Positions 7,846 to 17,119 are shown, counted from the first letter of the stretch. The stretch: DNA of 64,000 bases from Paenibacillus sp. MMS20-IR301 (GCF_032302195.1 NZ_CP135275.1:3348001-3412000); one strand, 5' to 3'. Made by a program: numbers and translations. Notes: a model not told the origin generated them from the letters alone.

Positions 7846-8949
7846 TCAGGTACTTTTCACTACAGGCTCTTCCCCGTCGCTCACGTCTACAATGACTACA
7901 GAAAGGGCTTTGCCGAGATCATGCTCATAAGGGGTGACCGGCTCCCCTTCAGGGCCGTTAAGCACACGTACAACAGGTCTGTGCGGGATACTAGGATCAA
8001 TCTTGACCACAACTCCGCTCTCCCCCGTACTTAGCTTGACGGTAAGTCCCAGAGGGTAGATCGCCACACGGTCTCTGAAAATCTCCAGCTGCTTCTGTTC
8101 ATACAGCGTCCCGGAGCCGACATAAAGGGCCTCGACCGCCTGATGGGGCAGCATGGCCTTTTTGTAAATCCGGTTAGAGGTCATCGCGTCATAGGAATCC
8201 GCCACACCCAGCCACTTCGCATACTCATGGATCTGCGGACCGGTTAGACCGCGCGGATAGCCGGACCCGTCGATCCGTTCATGGTGCTGCAGCGCACAGT
8301 GAGCCGCCAGCAGCGGGATGTTGGGCTCTTCCTTAAGAATGCGGTACCCGATTTCCGTGTGTGCCTGCATGTGGCGGAATTCTTCGTCACTCAGCATACC
8401 GGGTTTCTGGACAATTTTGACCGGAATCTGCGTCTTGCCTATATCATGCAGCAGCGAGCCCAGTCCGATAACCCGCAGCTCCTCTCTGCTGTACCCATGG
8501 GCAATACCGAGCACAAGGGTGTACAGGCACACATTCAGGGAATGTACATACAGGTAATTGTCGGCAGTGTGCATGTCCAGCAGCATAATCATCGGGTCTT
8601 CCTGCGAGGACATATCGTCGAGAATGGAATCCATGACTTTGGAGAACTTCTTGTCCAGATGATAAAAGCCCTTGGTAATCCCTGAAGCGCCGGACATTTG
8701 CTGGAACTGGTTTCGGATCACCTTCAGCGCCTGATTGCGTGTCTCATCCTGCAGCATGCCGGGAATGATGATATCCTCCGTGATGGAATCCTCTATATAG
8801 ATGTAGCCGATATCAATTCTGGCAAGCCGCTTGATGAGGGCATCCGTAAGCTCCACCCCGTCCGCAAGCAGGACCAGTCCTTCATCGTTATAAATTTTTT
8901 TACCCAGCTTCATTCCCGCCTGAAGCCGATTCACGGATACTAAACGCAC
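7846..8949 (-). CDS. HD-GYP domain cyclic-di-GMP phosphodiesterase (intact motifs)
   Basis: 367 residues from GTG 8949 (AGGAG site 9 bases upstream). The N-terminal about 60 residues are a small beta domain typical of Paenibacillus HD-GYP proteins. The HD-GYP core runs about 125-300, with H168-D169 (LLHDIGK), H197 and the diagnostic HHERIDGSGYP (GYP 230-232). All metal ligands appear present, so c-di-GMP or related dinucleotide hydrolysis is expected. A C-terminal beta extension (about 300-367) is shared with the second HD-GYP protein at 11948. The 148-base leader may be structured (see the 9023-9079 element). Confidence 0.88.
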   Translation of the reverse strand: MRLVSVNRLQAGMKLGKKIYNDEGLVLLADGVELTDALIKRLARIDIGYIYIEDSITEDIIIPGMLQDETRNQALKVIRNQFQQMSGASGITKGFYHLDKKFSKVMDSILDDMSSQEDPMIMLLDMHTADNYLYVHSLNVCLYTLVLGIAHGYSREELRVIGLGSLLHDIGKTQIPVKIVQKPGMLSDEEFRHMQAHTEIGYRILKEEPNIPLLAAHCALQHHERIDGSGYPRGLTGPQIHEYAKWLGVADSYDAMTSNRIYKKAMLPHQAVEALYVGSGTLYEQKQLEIFRDRVAIYPLGLTVKLSTGESGVVVKIDPSIPHRPVVRVLNGPEGEPVTPYEHDLGKALSVVIVDVSDGEEPVVKST

Positions 8950-9022
8950 CTTGGCTCACTCCTGCCTTTAACGGTAAATTGCTATTCTGTTTCGAAGTCC
9001 TTGGGTTAATCGCCGTGCCTAT

Positions 9023-9079
9023 ACCGTTATCTTGAGCGACCGGGCAAGTGCCTGCAGCTAAGACGGCTCCTTACCCGGT
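9023..9079 (-). promoter_or_regulatory. candidate structured RNA leader before HD-GYP gene
   Basis: On the minus strand the leader has a 10-bp stem ACCGGGTAAG (9079-9070) / CTTGCCCGGT (9048-9039), one GU pair, with a 21-base loop. A competing pairing of CCGTCTTAG (9066-9058) with CTcAAGataACGG (9036-9023) overlaps it. There is no T-run, so it is not a terminator for uppP. I cannot match it to a known riboswitch class. Function is speculative. Confidence 0.35.
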
Positions 9080-9097
9080 GATGCCAAGCCGATGAGC

Positions 9098-9922
9098 TTA
9101 ACGCATAATAAACAGCCAGAAAGCAGCTGCGAGGATAAAGCGGTAAATAGCAAAGTGGGTCGGTCTGATCTTTTGGATCAGTTTCATGAACAGCACCACA
9201 ACCACATACGCAACTACGAACGAAATCACAAATCCAATCGCAAAGTCCCAGATATTCTCGTTTGTGAAATAGCGGTAGGAATCCAGCAGCTCGTAGCCCG
9301 AGGCCGCACACATAATCGGAATGGCGATCAGGAAAGAGAAATCCGCTGATGCCTTATAGCTGACCCCGCTCAGCATCCCCCCGGAAATGGTCGAACCGGA
9401 CCGGGAGAAACCGGGCCAGAGCACAGAAATTATCTGATACAGCCCGATGGCCAGCGCCTGACCGTATGACAGATCATCAAGCTCATGTGCGGTTACGCGA
9501 ATCTTACGCTTATTAACCCATTCCGCAATGATCATCAGGATCCCGCCGGCCACCAGCGCCCAGAGCACGGTAGTGGCTCCGAAGAGTCCTTTAATGAAAT
9601 CACGGGCAAAAAAAGCAACGGCAAGCGCGGGAACAATCCCCAGCAGCACATGGATCAGGTTAAGGCGTGCGGCCGGCATTACCCCTCCGCCGCGGCGGCT
9701 GCGGCCGATTCCCAGCAGATTGAGAATCCGCTGGCGGTACACCACCGCAATGGCCAGAATCGCTCCAAGCTGAATCACAATCTCGTACGTCTTCATAATG
9801 GAATCCTGCTCATCGAAGCCTAGCAGCTTCGCGGTCAGAATCATGTGTCCTGTAGAAGAAACCGGTATAAATTCGGTTATCCCTTCGACAATTGCCAGAA
9901 TTATTGCAGTAATTGTATCCAT
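9098..9922 (-). CDS. uppP: undecaprenyl-diphosphatase UppP (BacA)
   Basis: 274 residues, about eight membrane helices. It dephosphorylates undecaprenyl pyrophosphate on the outer face of the membrane, recycling the lipid carrier for peptidoglycan synthesis and giving bacitracin tolerance. Both family motifs are intact: EGITEFIPVSSTGH (E13, E17, H26) and PGFSRSGSTIS. ATG 9922 follows AGGAGG. It lies 97 bp downstream of yunD on the same strand. Confidence 0.96.
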   Translation of the reverse strand: MDTITAIILAIVEGITEFIPVSSTGHMILTAKLLGFDEQDSIMKTYEIVIQLGAILAIAVVYRQRILNLLGIGRSRRGGGVMPAARLNLIHVLLGIVPALAVAFFARDFIKGLFGATTVLWALVAGGILMIIAEWVNKRKIRVTAHELDDLSYGQALAIGLYQIISVLWPGFSRSGSTISGGMLSGVSYKASADFSFLIAIPIMCAASGYELLDSYRYFTNENIWDFAIGFVISFVVAYVVVVLFMKLIQKIRPTHFAIYRFILAAAFWLFIMR

Positions 9923-10019
9923 AGAATCCTCCTGAACTGTTCAATGATAACTGGTGCAGCTGAAATAACTAATCCGTTTCTACTCTCCGCAGGTACAAAG
10001 GTCTAAAAGATATACGGCA

Positions 10020-11459
10020 TCAGGTGTCCTGCATCTCCCAGCGGACAGCTTCACTCTCCTCCAGGCTGCCCGGACGCTGCAGTTCCATCCGCAGCAAATC
10101 GCGCAGGAAATAAGGCAGCAGAAAGACAGCTTCCGTTCCATTTGCTATAGTCTCATACCCGGTGCGGAATGTAAACATATCCAGTGTGCCGACACTGTAG
10201 ACCCGCTCATCCTCCATTTGCTCTCCATCGACAAAAACCGCAATACCGTTATCATAAGGCATGACCCTTGGATCGTACAAGATTTTTAATCCATCGACAG
10301 CAAGGCTGCCCAGTATTTTTCCGCGGAACCCGTAACCATAGATTACCTTATTGCAGAATTCTGCCGTCAGACTCTGTGTGAGCGCAGTGCGGATATCCCG
10401 CCCGGTAAGCTGAACTATGCAGGTGTTAATCGGAGAGGGACAAAGGGCATGCAGCATTCCGGATGTAATCTCACCTTCAGGCAAGGGCCCGAGCAGCTGC
10501 CCGGTATTAACCAGCGAGAACGAGCTGCCGGTGAACCGGCGCACAGCCTGGGCGAGCAGATTGCCAAATGGTGATTCCCCCTGCACGTTCAGCGGCAGGT
10601 GGCGGTCGCTGATGGCAACTGTCTCCTCCAGCACCTCCCGGCCCCGTTCCAGGTGAATTGCCGCCGCCGGTGCAATAAGCTCATCAGTCAGCGTGCTGTC
10701 CACAGGCACACATCCGCCGGCTACAAGCCGGAATGACCCGCCGGCATGCTCCCGCTCAAAGACCAGCCGGCCGATATACAGGCCGAATTTGCCGGCGCCG
10801 CAGACAGCCGTTCCGTTAATCATCTGCGGCTCCTCCAGAATATGGTGGGTATGCCCGCCAAGAATGGCATGCACCCCTTCCAGCCTCCCGGCAAGCTGCT
10901 GGTCCGCAGGCAGGCCCAGATGGGACAGAATAATCAGAATATCCACCTGCGGAGCCAGAAGACGGCACTGCTCACGCAGCGCTTCCTCAGGATCAAGCGC
11001 ATCCCAGCCCAGCAGTGCATAAAAGGAGGTGAATGCTGCCGTAGCTCCGGTCAGTCCGATCCGGATACCGTCCCGCTCCAGGATAACATGCCGCTTCATC
11101 CAGTGCGGCGGCTCTCCGGTGGACGATTCCAGGAAATTGCAGCAGACCACAGGACAGTGAATGCCGCTGAACAATGTCGAAAGCTGCTCCTGCGAGAAGG
11201 TCAGACCTTCGTTATTGCCGATTGTCACCGCATCGTATCCGGTCAGATTCATAATATCGATGTTCGCCTGCCCCATCGTTCCTTCGGTCTCCACAGCAGC
11301 CCGGTCCATATGATCCCCGATATCCAGCAGCAGCACCGGCTCTTCTCCGGCTGCCGCCTTTAGTGCGGAAATCTCTGCCGCCACGGGACTCATCATTTCA
11401 AAGTGGCTATGTATATCATTCGTGTGAAGAATGGTTAATCTCTGCGGCCCAGGCTTCAT
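10020..11459 (-). CDS. yunD: YunD-like metallophosphoesterase / 5'-nucleotidase
   Basis: 479 residues without a signal peptide, so it should be cytoplasmic. The N-terminal calcineurin-like domain carries ILHTNDIHSH, the GDHMD motif, GNNEG (in place of GNHE), SHLG and GGHTHH. The C-terminal 5'-nucleotidase domain (about 290-460) follows, with LVNTGQLLGPLPEGEIT and the C-terminal FRTGYE. These are the hallmarks of 5'-nucleotidase/UDP-sugar hydrolase enzymes; B. subtilis YunD has the same layout. ATG 11459, GGGAGG 11 bases upstream. Its usual neighbour yunC is at 28.4 kb here. Confidence 0.85.
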   Translation of the reverse strand: MKPGPQRLTILHTNDIHSHFEMMSPVAAEISALKAAAGEEPVLLLDIGDHMDRAAVETEGTMGQANIDIMNLTGYDAVTIGNNEGLTFSQEQLSTLFSGIHCPVVCCNFLESSTGEPPHWMKRHVILERDGIRIGLTGATAAFTSFYALLGWDALDPEEALREQCRLLAPQVDILIILSHLGLPADQQLAGRLEGVHAILGGHTHHILEEPQMINGTAVCGAGKFGLYIGRLVFEREHAGGSFRLVAGGCVPVDSTLTDELIAPAAAIHLERGREVLEETVAISDRHLPLNVQGESPFGNLLAQAVRRFTGSSFSLVNTGQLLGPLPEGEITSGMLHALCPSPINTCIVQLTGRDIRTALTQSLTAEFCNKVIYGYGFRGKILGSLAVDGLKILYDPRVMPYDNGIAVFVDGEQMEDERVYSVGTLDMFTFRTGYETIANGTEAVFLLPYFLRDLLRMELQRPGSLEESEAVRWEMQDT

Positions 11460-11612
11460 TAGCTCGTTTCCCTCCCACTTGTACAGCCGTTTATAGTGTA
11501 AGCGGCAGGCTTATAATCTTCTAGAGTTAGCATAACATTTTCAGGCTCAATATGGTATATTGTAATCATTATAGGCTGTCCAAACTTTAAGTATTTACGA
11601 GGTGAATCAATC

Positions 11613-11951
11613 ATGCATGTGTCCATTCGACTGTTCGCCGGTCTGGCCGAAGTTATCGGCTCCTCTACTCTGACCTTCCATGCCCCTGAGTCACCGTTGA
11701 CAGCCGGCCGACTGAAAGAACAGCTTGCGGCTTCGTATCCGGCTGCCGCACCGCAGATCAGTGTATCTCTGGTTGCCGTAGACCGGGAATACGCTCCGGA
11801 TGATACGGTGATTACCGAGAACTCCGAGGTGGCTTTGATTCCTCCGGTATCCGGCGGAGAAGCTATTTTTCGTACTCCTAAACCATTGAATATTCCCGAC
11901 TTTGTTGCTATGCTGAAAAAAATCGCTATAGTTAGGTGGCATATTCATTGA
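11613..11951 (+). CDS. MoaD/ThiS-like ubiquitin-fold protein with C-terminal extension
   Basis: 112 residues. Residues 1-82 are a MoaD-type beta-grasp protein ending in VALIPPVSGG. In molybdopterin synthase the small subunit must end in that Gly-Gly so it can be activated and carry sulfur. Here 30 further residues follow, so the GG (81-82) is internal. Either the protein is processed, it does something else, or a mutation has removed the original stop. No other molybdopterin gene is nearby. Its TGA overlaps the TTG start of the next gene (TTGA), implying coupled translation. Confidence 0.7.
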   Translation: MHVSIRLFAGLAEVIGSSTLTFHAPESPLTAGRLKEQLAASYPAAAPQISVSLVAVDREYAPDDTVITENSEVALIPPVSGGEAIFRTPKPLNIPDFVAMLKKIAIVRWHIH

Positions 11952-12988
11952 GAGTACACGTCATGGATCTAAAACCGGGTGATCATCTGCGGATGGATAC
12001 CTTCAGCGCACGCGGGCTGCATGTACTCCCTAAGGGATCACGACTCCAGATGGCTGAGATCGCCAAGCTCATACAGCATGGAGTAGATTATGTAGATATT
12101 GAAGCCGTGCAGGAAGAACCCGCACCTTCAACCAGAACCTCGATTATCAAGTCGGCTGTAAGCAGCTTCGATGTCATGATCGACGGTTTTGAGTCTATAT
12201 ATATGGAAGCGCTCAGTAAGGGCAGCTTCAACCAGTCTATGGTAGACGATATTCTTCAGCCCACATTATCTACGCTCGACAAACATAAGGATGTAGTTTC
12301 ACTTCTGCTTCTGCTGGACCGGGAGGATGATTATACCTACAACCACTCCCTTCAGGTAGGGATGCTCTCTTATTATATCGCCTCCTGGATCGGATATTCC
12401 AAGACTGAGTGTTATGAGATCGGCCGGGCCGGATATTTAATTGATATCGGCAAATGCCGGATCTCTCCGGCTATTCTGAACAAACCCGGCAAGCTGACCG
12501 CTGCTGAATTCGACGAGATCAAATTACATACGATTTACGGATACGAGATTATCAAGAATTCCATGGATGATCCCTACACGGCGCTGGTTGCCCTGCAGCA
12601 TCATGAACGTGAAGACGGCTCCGGGTATCCGCATCAAATTACCAAAGCAGATATTCATCCTTATGCCGAGATTGCTGCCATAGCGGATATTTACAGTGCG
12701 ATGACTACCCATCGCGTCTACCAGTCCAAGCAGGAGCTTATTTCCGTGCTGCGCGAGATTAACTCCCTCAGCTTCGGTAAGCTGAACGGCAAAACAGTAC
12801 AAGCCTTCATTCATCATCTCATGCCTAACTTCATCAGCAAGCGTGTGCTTCTCAGTACCGGTGACCTTGGTGTAATCATTATGAACAATCCCCTGGATGT
12901 GTTCCGCCCGCTGGTGCAGATTGACGGCAAATTCGTCGATCTGTCTCGTGAGCGCAAGATAGCAGTTGTAGAAATTTATATGGAATAG
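11948..12988 (+). CDS. HD-GYP domain protein with altered HD motif
   Basis: 346 residues from TTG 11948, chosen because AGGTGG ends 8 bases before it and the N-terminus (RVHVMDLKPGDHL) then aligns with the other HD-GYP protein of this window (RLVSVNRLQAGMKL). The expected LLHDIGK reads YLIDIGK: the metal-binding His is Ile165, while Asp166 is kept. The remaining signature HHEREDGSGYP (GYP 226-228) and H194 are intact. Activity may therefore be reduced or lost, leaving a c-di-GMP-binding or dominant partner role. It is co-translated with the MoaD-like gene. Confidence 0.85.
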   Translation: MRVHVMDLKPGDHLRMDTFSARGLHVLPKGSRLQMAEIAKLIQHGVDYVDIEAVQEEPAPSTRTSIIKSAVSSFDVMIDGFESIYMEALSKGSFNQSMVDDILQPTLSTLDKHKDVVSLLLLLDREDDYTYNHSLQVGMLSYYIASWIGYSKTECYEIGRAGYLIDIGKCRISPAILNKPGKLTAAEFDEIKLHTIYGYEIIKNSMDDPYTALVALQHHEREDGSGYPHQITKADIHPYAEIAAIADIYSAMTTHRVYQSKQELISVLREINSLSFGKLNGKTVQAFIHHLMPNFISKRVLLSTGDLGVIIMNNPLDVFRPLVQIDGKFVDLSRERKIAVVEIYME

Positions 12989-13000
12989 GCTATGTGCACA

Positions 13001-13047
13001 GGGGATTCATTGAACCGTTAACCGGTCCGGTGAATCTCCTTTTATTT
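13001..13047 (+). terminator. terminator after the second HD-GYP gene
   Basis: Stem GGGGATTCA / TGAATCTCC with an inner ACCG/CGGT pairing, followed by TTTTATTTATT. Confidence 0.8.
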
Positions 13048-13164
13048 ATTCCCTTTCATCCCGGATTCCCGATAATACGTCTGCCTTCACCTCAAGGCAG
13101 GTTTGAATCGCTCCCAGCAGGGCCAGGCTGTTAACAGCAGATTACCTGAAGGAGGAGAACGATC

Positions 13165-13413
13165 ATGCTTGCAGTTCATCAGCGTCTTGCCGAGCTGTAC
13201 ACCTTAAGTCTGAAGCGGCCGCTGTCCGCAGCGGAGCAAGACGAACAGCAGCACTGTCTGCATGTTAACACAGTATACTGCTGGGAAATGGCCCGCCTCA
13301 ATAATGAAGCGATGCTGGCTGCAGCTGTGCAAGATTCCCAGTGGCAGCAGGAGATCAGCGCCCAGCTGCTGGAGGTTAAGGCTAACGGCAGGGCGGGTAA
13401 ACGGCGCCTGTAA
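13165..13413 (+). CDS. small Paenibacillus-type hypothetical protein
   Basis: 82 residues, helical, starting at ATG 13165 after a GGAGGAG site. It begins LAVHQRLAELYTLSLKRPLS and continues with a QHCLHVNTVYCWEMARLNNEAMLA segment read over 13246-13317. I recognise this as a small family common in Paenibacillus, sometimes labelled DUF7667 (not certain), with no known function. It is monocistronic, ended by the strong hairpin at 13416. Confidence 0.72.
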   Translation: MLAVHQRLAELYTLSLKRPLSAAEQDEQQHCLHVNTVYCWEMARLNNEAMLAAAVQDSQWQQEISAQLLEVKANGRAGKRRL

Positions 13414-13415
13414 AT

Positions 13416-13464
13416 AACAGCAGCCCTCCCCAGTCTTGGTACATGCCGGGGAGGGCTGCTGTTT
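13416..13464. terminator. strong bidirectional terminator
   Basis: Perfect 16-bp stem AACAGCAGCCCTCCCC / GGGGAGGGCTGCTGTT between the convergent small gene and the ABC exporter operon, 9 bases before the exporter stop. Confidence 0.9.
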
Positions 13465-13473
13465 CTGTGTCTG

Positions 13474-15342
13474 CTATAAGAAGCGGAACTGCGCTTCAAT
13501 CAGACCGTTATAAATGCCATCACGCCGGGTAAGCTCGGCATGGTTGCCTTCTTCCTTAATTTCTCCGTGGTCGAGCACCACAATCTTATCCGCATGACGG
13601 ATGGTTGAAAGCCGGTGGGCAACGATGAAGGAGGTCCGGCCCTGCAGAAGCAGCTTCAGCGCCTCCTGGATCTTGATCTCCGTCTCGGTGTCGATGCTGG
13701 CAGTAGCTTCATCGAGAATCAGAATGCGCGGATCGGCCAGCAGCGCCCGGGCGAAGGACAGCAGCTGGCGCTGTCCCATGGACAGGGCGCTGCCGCGCTC
13801 TTCCACCTCGGTATCATAGCCGCCGGGCAGCTTCATGATGAAATCATGGGCATCCACCGCCTTCGCGACCTCTTCAATCTCCTCATTCGTTGCATCCAGC
13901 CGCCCGAAGCGGATATTGTCGCGGATTGTCCCTGAGAAGATGAATGTATCCTGCAGTACGATCCCGATCTGCTCACGCAGACTCTGCAGGGTAACCCCGC
14001 GGATATCCCGGCCGTCAATCGTGATCCCGCCGCTCTTGATATCGTAGAACCGGCCGATCAGGTTGATGATTGTGCTTTTACCGGAGCCTGTATGTCCAAC
14101 AAGAGCAATCGACTGTCCTGCTTTGACATCGAGATTAATGCCTTTCAGTGCAGCGCGGCCTTTCTCATATTCAAACACTACTTTATCAAAGTGAATATCA
14201 CCCTGGATGGTTGGCAGCGGCGTGGCTCCCGGCTTATCCTGCACCGCAGGCTGTTCATCAAGATACTCGAAGATCCGCTCCGATGAGGCCATAGCCACCA
14301 GCAGCTGATTGTACATCTGCCCGAGCCGGTTGATCGGGTCCCAGAAATTGCTGACATAGGTGCTGAAGGCTACCAGGAATCCGACGGTCAGCTCACCGGA
14401 CTGAATCAGGTAGGCTCCGAACCAGAAAAGAATCATCGTCCCGAAGCCGCCTGTCACTTCAATAATCGGGCCGAACGCCTGGTTCATGGCCGAAGCTTTG
14501 TTCCAGGATTTGCGGTTATCCTTATTCATGACATCGAAATAATGCATATTCTCTTCTTCCTGTGTGTAGGCCTGAGTTACCCGGATTCCCTGAATGGATT
14601 CATTAAGGTGGGAATTGATCCGCGAGTTCTTCATCCGCACATCCTGCCAGGCAATCCGGATCCGCTGGCGCAGCTTGGTGGATACCAGGAACATAATCGG
14701 CACGGTAATCATGACCGCCAGCCCCAGCTTCCAGTTGATCACCAGCAGGATAACCATAATCCCGAGCAGCTGTACACAGTCGATCATCAGATTGACGACC
14801 CCGTTCGTGAACAGATCCTGCAGCGAGTTAATGTCATTCGTCACCCGTACCAGCACTGAGCCGGCCGGACGTTTATCGAAAAAGTTAAATGAGAGCTTCT
14901 GGATATGCCGGAACAAATCTGAACGCAGATCATAAATCACCCGCTGGCCGATCACATTCGTATATTTGATCCGGTATACCCCGGCAATCCACTGGATCAC
15001 ATAGAGCACAATGACGCTTGCGGTTAAAGTGTAGAGCAAGGTCAGACTGGGATTCCCGTCCTTAGGCGCAATAGCTTTGTCGATGGCCATACTGGTGAGG
15101 AAGGGAACCGTCAGCTTCGTAATCGTCCCCAGCACCATCATCACTAAGACGAGCGGCAGCATCTGCCGGGCGTAGGGCTTCATATAACCGAACAGACGGG
15201 TGAACTGCTTCCAGTCAAAAGCCTTGTCGATGACATCATCGTCTTTATAGACGAAACGTTCTTCCAGAGTCTGCTCCTCTTCCTTGCTGTCCTCCTGCTC
15301 CGCTGCCGCATTCGCGGTTTGCTTCACGGTTTCAAGACTCAT
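13474..15342 (-). CDS. ABC exporter subunit, canonical Walker B, altered signature
   Basis: 622 residues: N-terminal cytoplasmic stretch, six-helix transmembrane domain (about 50-350) and ATPase domain (about 380-615). Walker A is GHTGSGKST, Walker B ILILDEATAS with catalytic Glu, and the H-loop is IVAHRLS. The signature is LSMGQ instead of LSGGQ. Its partner at 15339 has the reverse pattern, so together they form the heterodimeric exporter type (TM287/288, BmrC/BmrD) with one consensus and one degenerate ATP site. ATG 15342 overlaps the partner's TGA by 4 bases. Probable multidrug or lipid exporter. Confidence 0.9.
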   Translation of the reverse strand: MSLETVKQTANAAAEQEDSKEEEQTLEERFVYKDDDVIDKAFDWKQFTRLFGYMKPYARQMLPLVLVMMVLGTITKLTVPFLTSMAIDKAIAPKDGNPSLTLLYTLTASVIVLYVIQWIAGVYRIKYTNVIGQRVIYDLRSDLFRHIQKLSFNFFDKRPAGSVLVRVTNDINSLQDLFTNGVVNLMIDCVQLLGIMVILLVINWKLGLAVMITVPIMFLVSTKLRQRIRIAWQDVRMKNSRINSHLNESIQGIRVTQAYTQEEENMHYFDVMNKDNRKSWNKASAMNQAFGPIIEVTGGFGTMILFWFGAYLIQSGELTVGFLVAFSTYVSNFWDPINRLGQMYNQLLVAMASSERIFEYLDEQPAVQDKPGATPLPTIQGDIHFDKVVFEYEKGRAALKGINLDVKAGQSIALVGHTGSGKSTIINLIGRFYDIKSGGITIDGRDIRGVTLQSLREQIGIVLQDTFIFSGTIRDNIRFGRLDATNEEIEEVAKAVDAHDFIMKLPGGYDTEVEERGSALSMGQRQLLSFARALLADPRILILDEATASIDTETEIKIQEALKLLLQGRTSFIVAHRLSTIRHADKIVVLDHGEIKEEGNHAELTRRDGIYNGLIEAQFRFL

Positions 15343-17108
15343 GCCGGATCACCTGCCTCTCGCTCGTTGTCTCTGGCCAAATAATCGGCATATTGAATCC
15401 GGTACACATCCTGGTAAGGCCCGGGAACCTCAATCAGCTCCTGATGTGTGCCCTGCTGAACCATTTTCCCTTCATTCATAACAATAATCTGGTCGGCATG
15501 GCGCAGGGAGGAAATCCGGTGGGCAATGATTAAGGTTGTCCGTCCGCGCATAACCTCCTGGAAGCCTGCCTGAATCTCATGCTCGGTCTCCATATCGACC
15601 GCACTGGTCGCATCGTCAAGAATCAGAATCCGCGGATTCTTCAGCAGTGCACGGGCAATCGCAATCCGCTGCTTCTGGCCGCCAGAGAGACCCATGCCCC
15701 GCTCACCAACTACCGTATCATAGCCCTCCGGCATCTCCATGATGAACTCATGCGCCTTTGCCAGCTCAGCGGCACGGATAATCTCGTCCATGCTGACATT
15801 TTTCAGACCATAGGAGATATTATTGCGGATGGATGAGGAGAAGAGGAACGTCTCCTGGAATACGGTTGAGATCTGTGCCCGCAGACTGCGGACCTGGAAC
15901 TCACGGATATCCACTCCATCGAGCTTAATGCTGCCTTCGTTAACATCATAGGCCCGCATCATCAGCTGGATAATGGTCGATTTACCTGAACCTGTCCCTC
16001 CCAGGAACCCTATTACAGCACCCGGCTCTGCATGGAAATGAATATCCTTGACTGCCGGCATTTTGTTTCCGTAGGCGAACGTAACATGGTTGAATTCCAC
16101 TTCACCTTTTACTTCAGATGACGCAAGATCAAGAGCTTTCTCTTTATCCCGCACATCAATTTGCTGATTCAGCACTTCAAGCACTCGCTCACCGGAGGCT
16201 TTGGACTGGGTGTAGTTATTAATATGGAAGCCGAGGCCCCAGACCGGACCGATAATGTACCAGATCAGGCTGAAGAATGCGACCAGTTCACCCAGCGACA
16301 TCTCCTTGTTAATAACCAGTGTACCGCCGACACCGAGCAGAATAGCTACACTGACCGAAGCCAGAAGCTCCATGACAGGGAAGAATTTACTCCAGAGCTC
16401 GGCAGCAAAAATCTGGTTATCTTTATAACGTTCATTACGGTGTGAGAATTTCTCTACCTCGTAGGCCTCTCTGGCAAACGATTTGACCGTTCTCACCCCG
16501 GTGACATTCTCCTGTACAGCCGTCGTCAAAGAGCTTAGCGCCAGGCGCATCTCCTGAAAGGCCGGATGAATCTTGGACTCGAATCTAAGTGCTACTACAG
16601 CCAGAAACGGCATAGTGATCAGAGTAACCAGCGTCAGCTGCCAGTTGATTGTAAACATCATAATGGATCCGAACAGCACCATCAGAAACACATTCAGCAA
16701 TTGAGCAAAGCCGAAGCCGATAAACAGCCGGATGGCTTCGAGATCCCCGGTCAGCCGGGACATCAGGTCGCCTGTCTTCGCCGTATCATAATACCGGAAG
16801 GACAGGAATTGCAGCTTCTCGTAGCAGGCATTACGCAGCCGGTAAGCCAGAAAGTTACCCAGCCGTCCGCCATAGAATCCATGTGCAAACTGCAGGCACG
16901 CTTTAACAAAAATTACGGCGAGCACACTGAGGGCGAGTACAGGCACCTCAGTAAACTTCAGGGGTACAATAACGTCATCAATCAGTCTCCTTAACAAATT
17001 TGGGGTTATAAGCCCCACTGCAGTTGCGGCCGCCAAACACACAATCGACAGAATCAAATAATGCAGCTTCTCCCGATAAAAGCCCCGCAGTTGCCTGAGA
17101 ACATCCAT
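15339..17108 (-). CDS. ABC exporter subunit, degenerate Walker B
   Basis: 589 residues from ATG 17108, picked because GAGGAGG lies 6-7 bases upstream; the frame extends to 17156 but has no site there. Transmembrane domain about 15-310, ATPase about 335-575. Walker A is GGTGSGKST and the signature the canonical LSGGQ, but Walker B reads ILILDDATSA: the catalytic Glu is Asp. It therefore supplies the signature for the active site and the defective half of the other. It lies 11 bp downstream of a 55-codon leader ORF and a repeated hairpin element. Confidence 0.9.
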   Translation of the reverse strand: MDVLRQLRGFYREKLHYLILSIVCLAAATAVGLITPNLLRRLIDDVIVPLKFTEVPVLALSVLAVIFVKACLQFAHGFYGGRLGNFLAYRLRNACYEKLQFLSFRYYDTAKTGDLMSRLTGDLEAIRLFIGFGFAQLLNVFLMVLFGSIMMFTINWQLTLVTLITMPFLAVVALRFESKIHPAFQEMRLALSSLTTAVQENVTGVRTVKSFAREAYEVEKFSHRNERYKDNQIFAAELWSKFFPVMELLASVSVAILLGVGGTLVINKEMSLGELVAFFSLIWYIIGPVWGLGFHINNYTQSKASGERVLEVLNQQIDVRDKEKALDLASSEVKGEVEFNHVTFAYGNKMPAVKDIHFHAEPGAVIGFLGGTGSGKSTIIQLMMRAYDVNEGSIKLDGVDIREFQVRSLRAQISTVFQETFLFSSSIRNNISYGLKNVSMDEIIRAAELAKAHEFIMEMPEGYDTVVGERGMGLSGGQKQRIAIARALLKNPRILILDDATSAVDMETEHEIQAGFQEVMRGRTTLIIAHRISSLRHADQIIVMNEGKMVQQGTHQELIEVPGPYQDVYRIQYADYLARDNEREAGDPA

Positions 17109-17119
17109 ATCTCTCCTCC

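Noticed and set aside
8950..9097. c-di-GMP-I (GEMM) riboswitch before the HD-GYP gene
   Set aside because: The conserved GEMM core and tetraloop-receptor sequences are not present on either strand.
11895..11935. TTGCTA-16-TATAGT promoter-like sequence before the second HD-GYP gene
   Set aside because: Transcription from it would start at or after the ribosome binding site of TTG 11948, so it cannot serve that start.
13179..13499. 106-residue minus-strand frame opposite the small 82-aa gene
   Set aside because: Runs across a bidirectional terminator and has no start signal; the plus-strand gene has a strong ribosome binding site.
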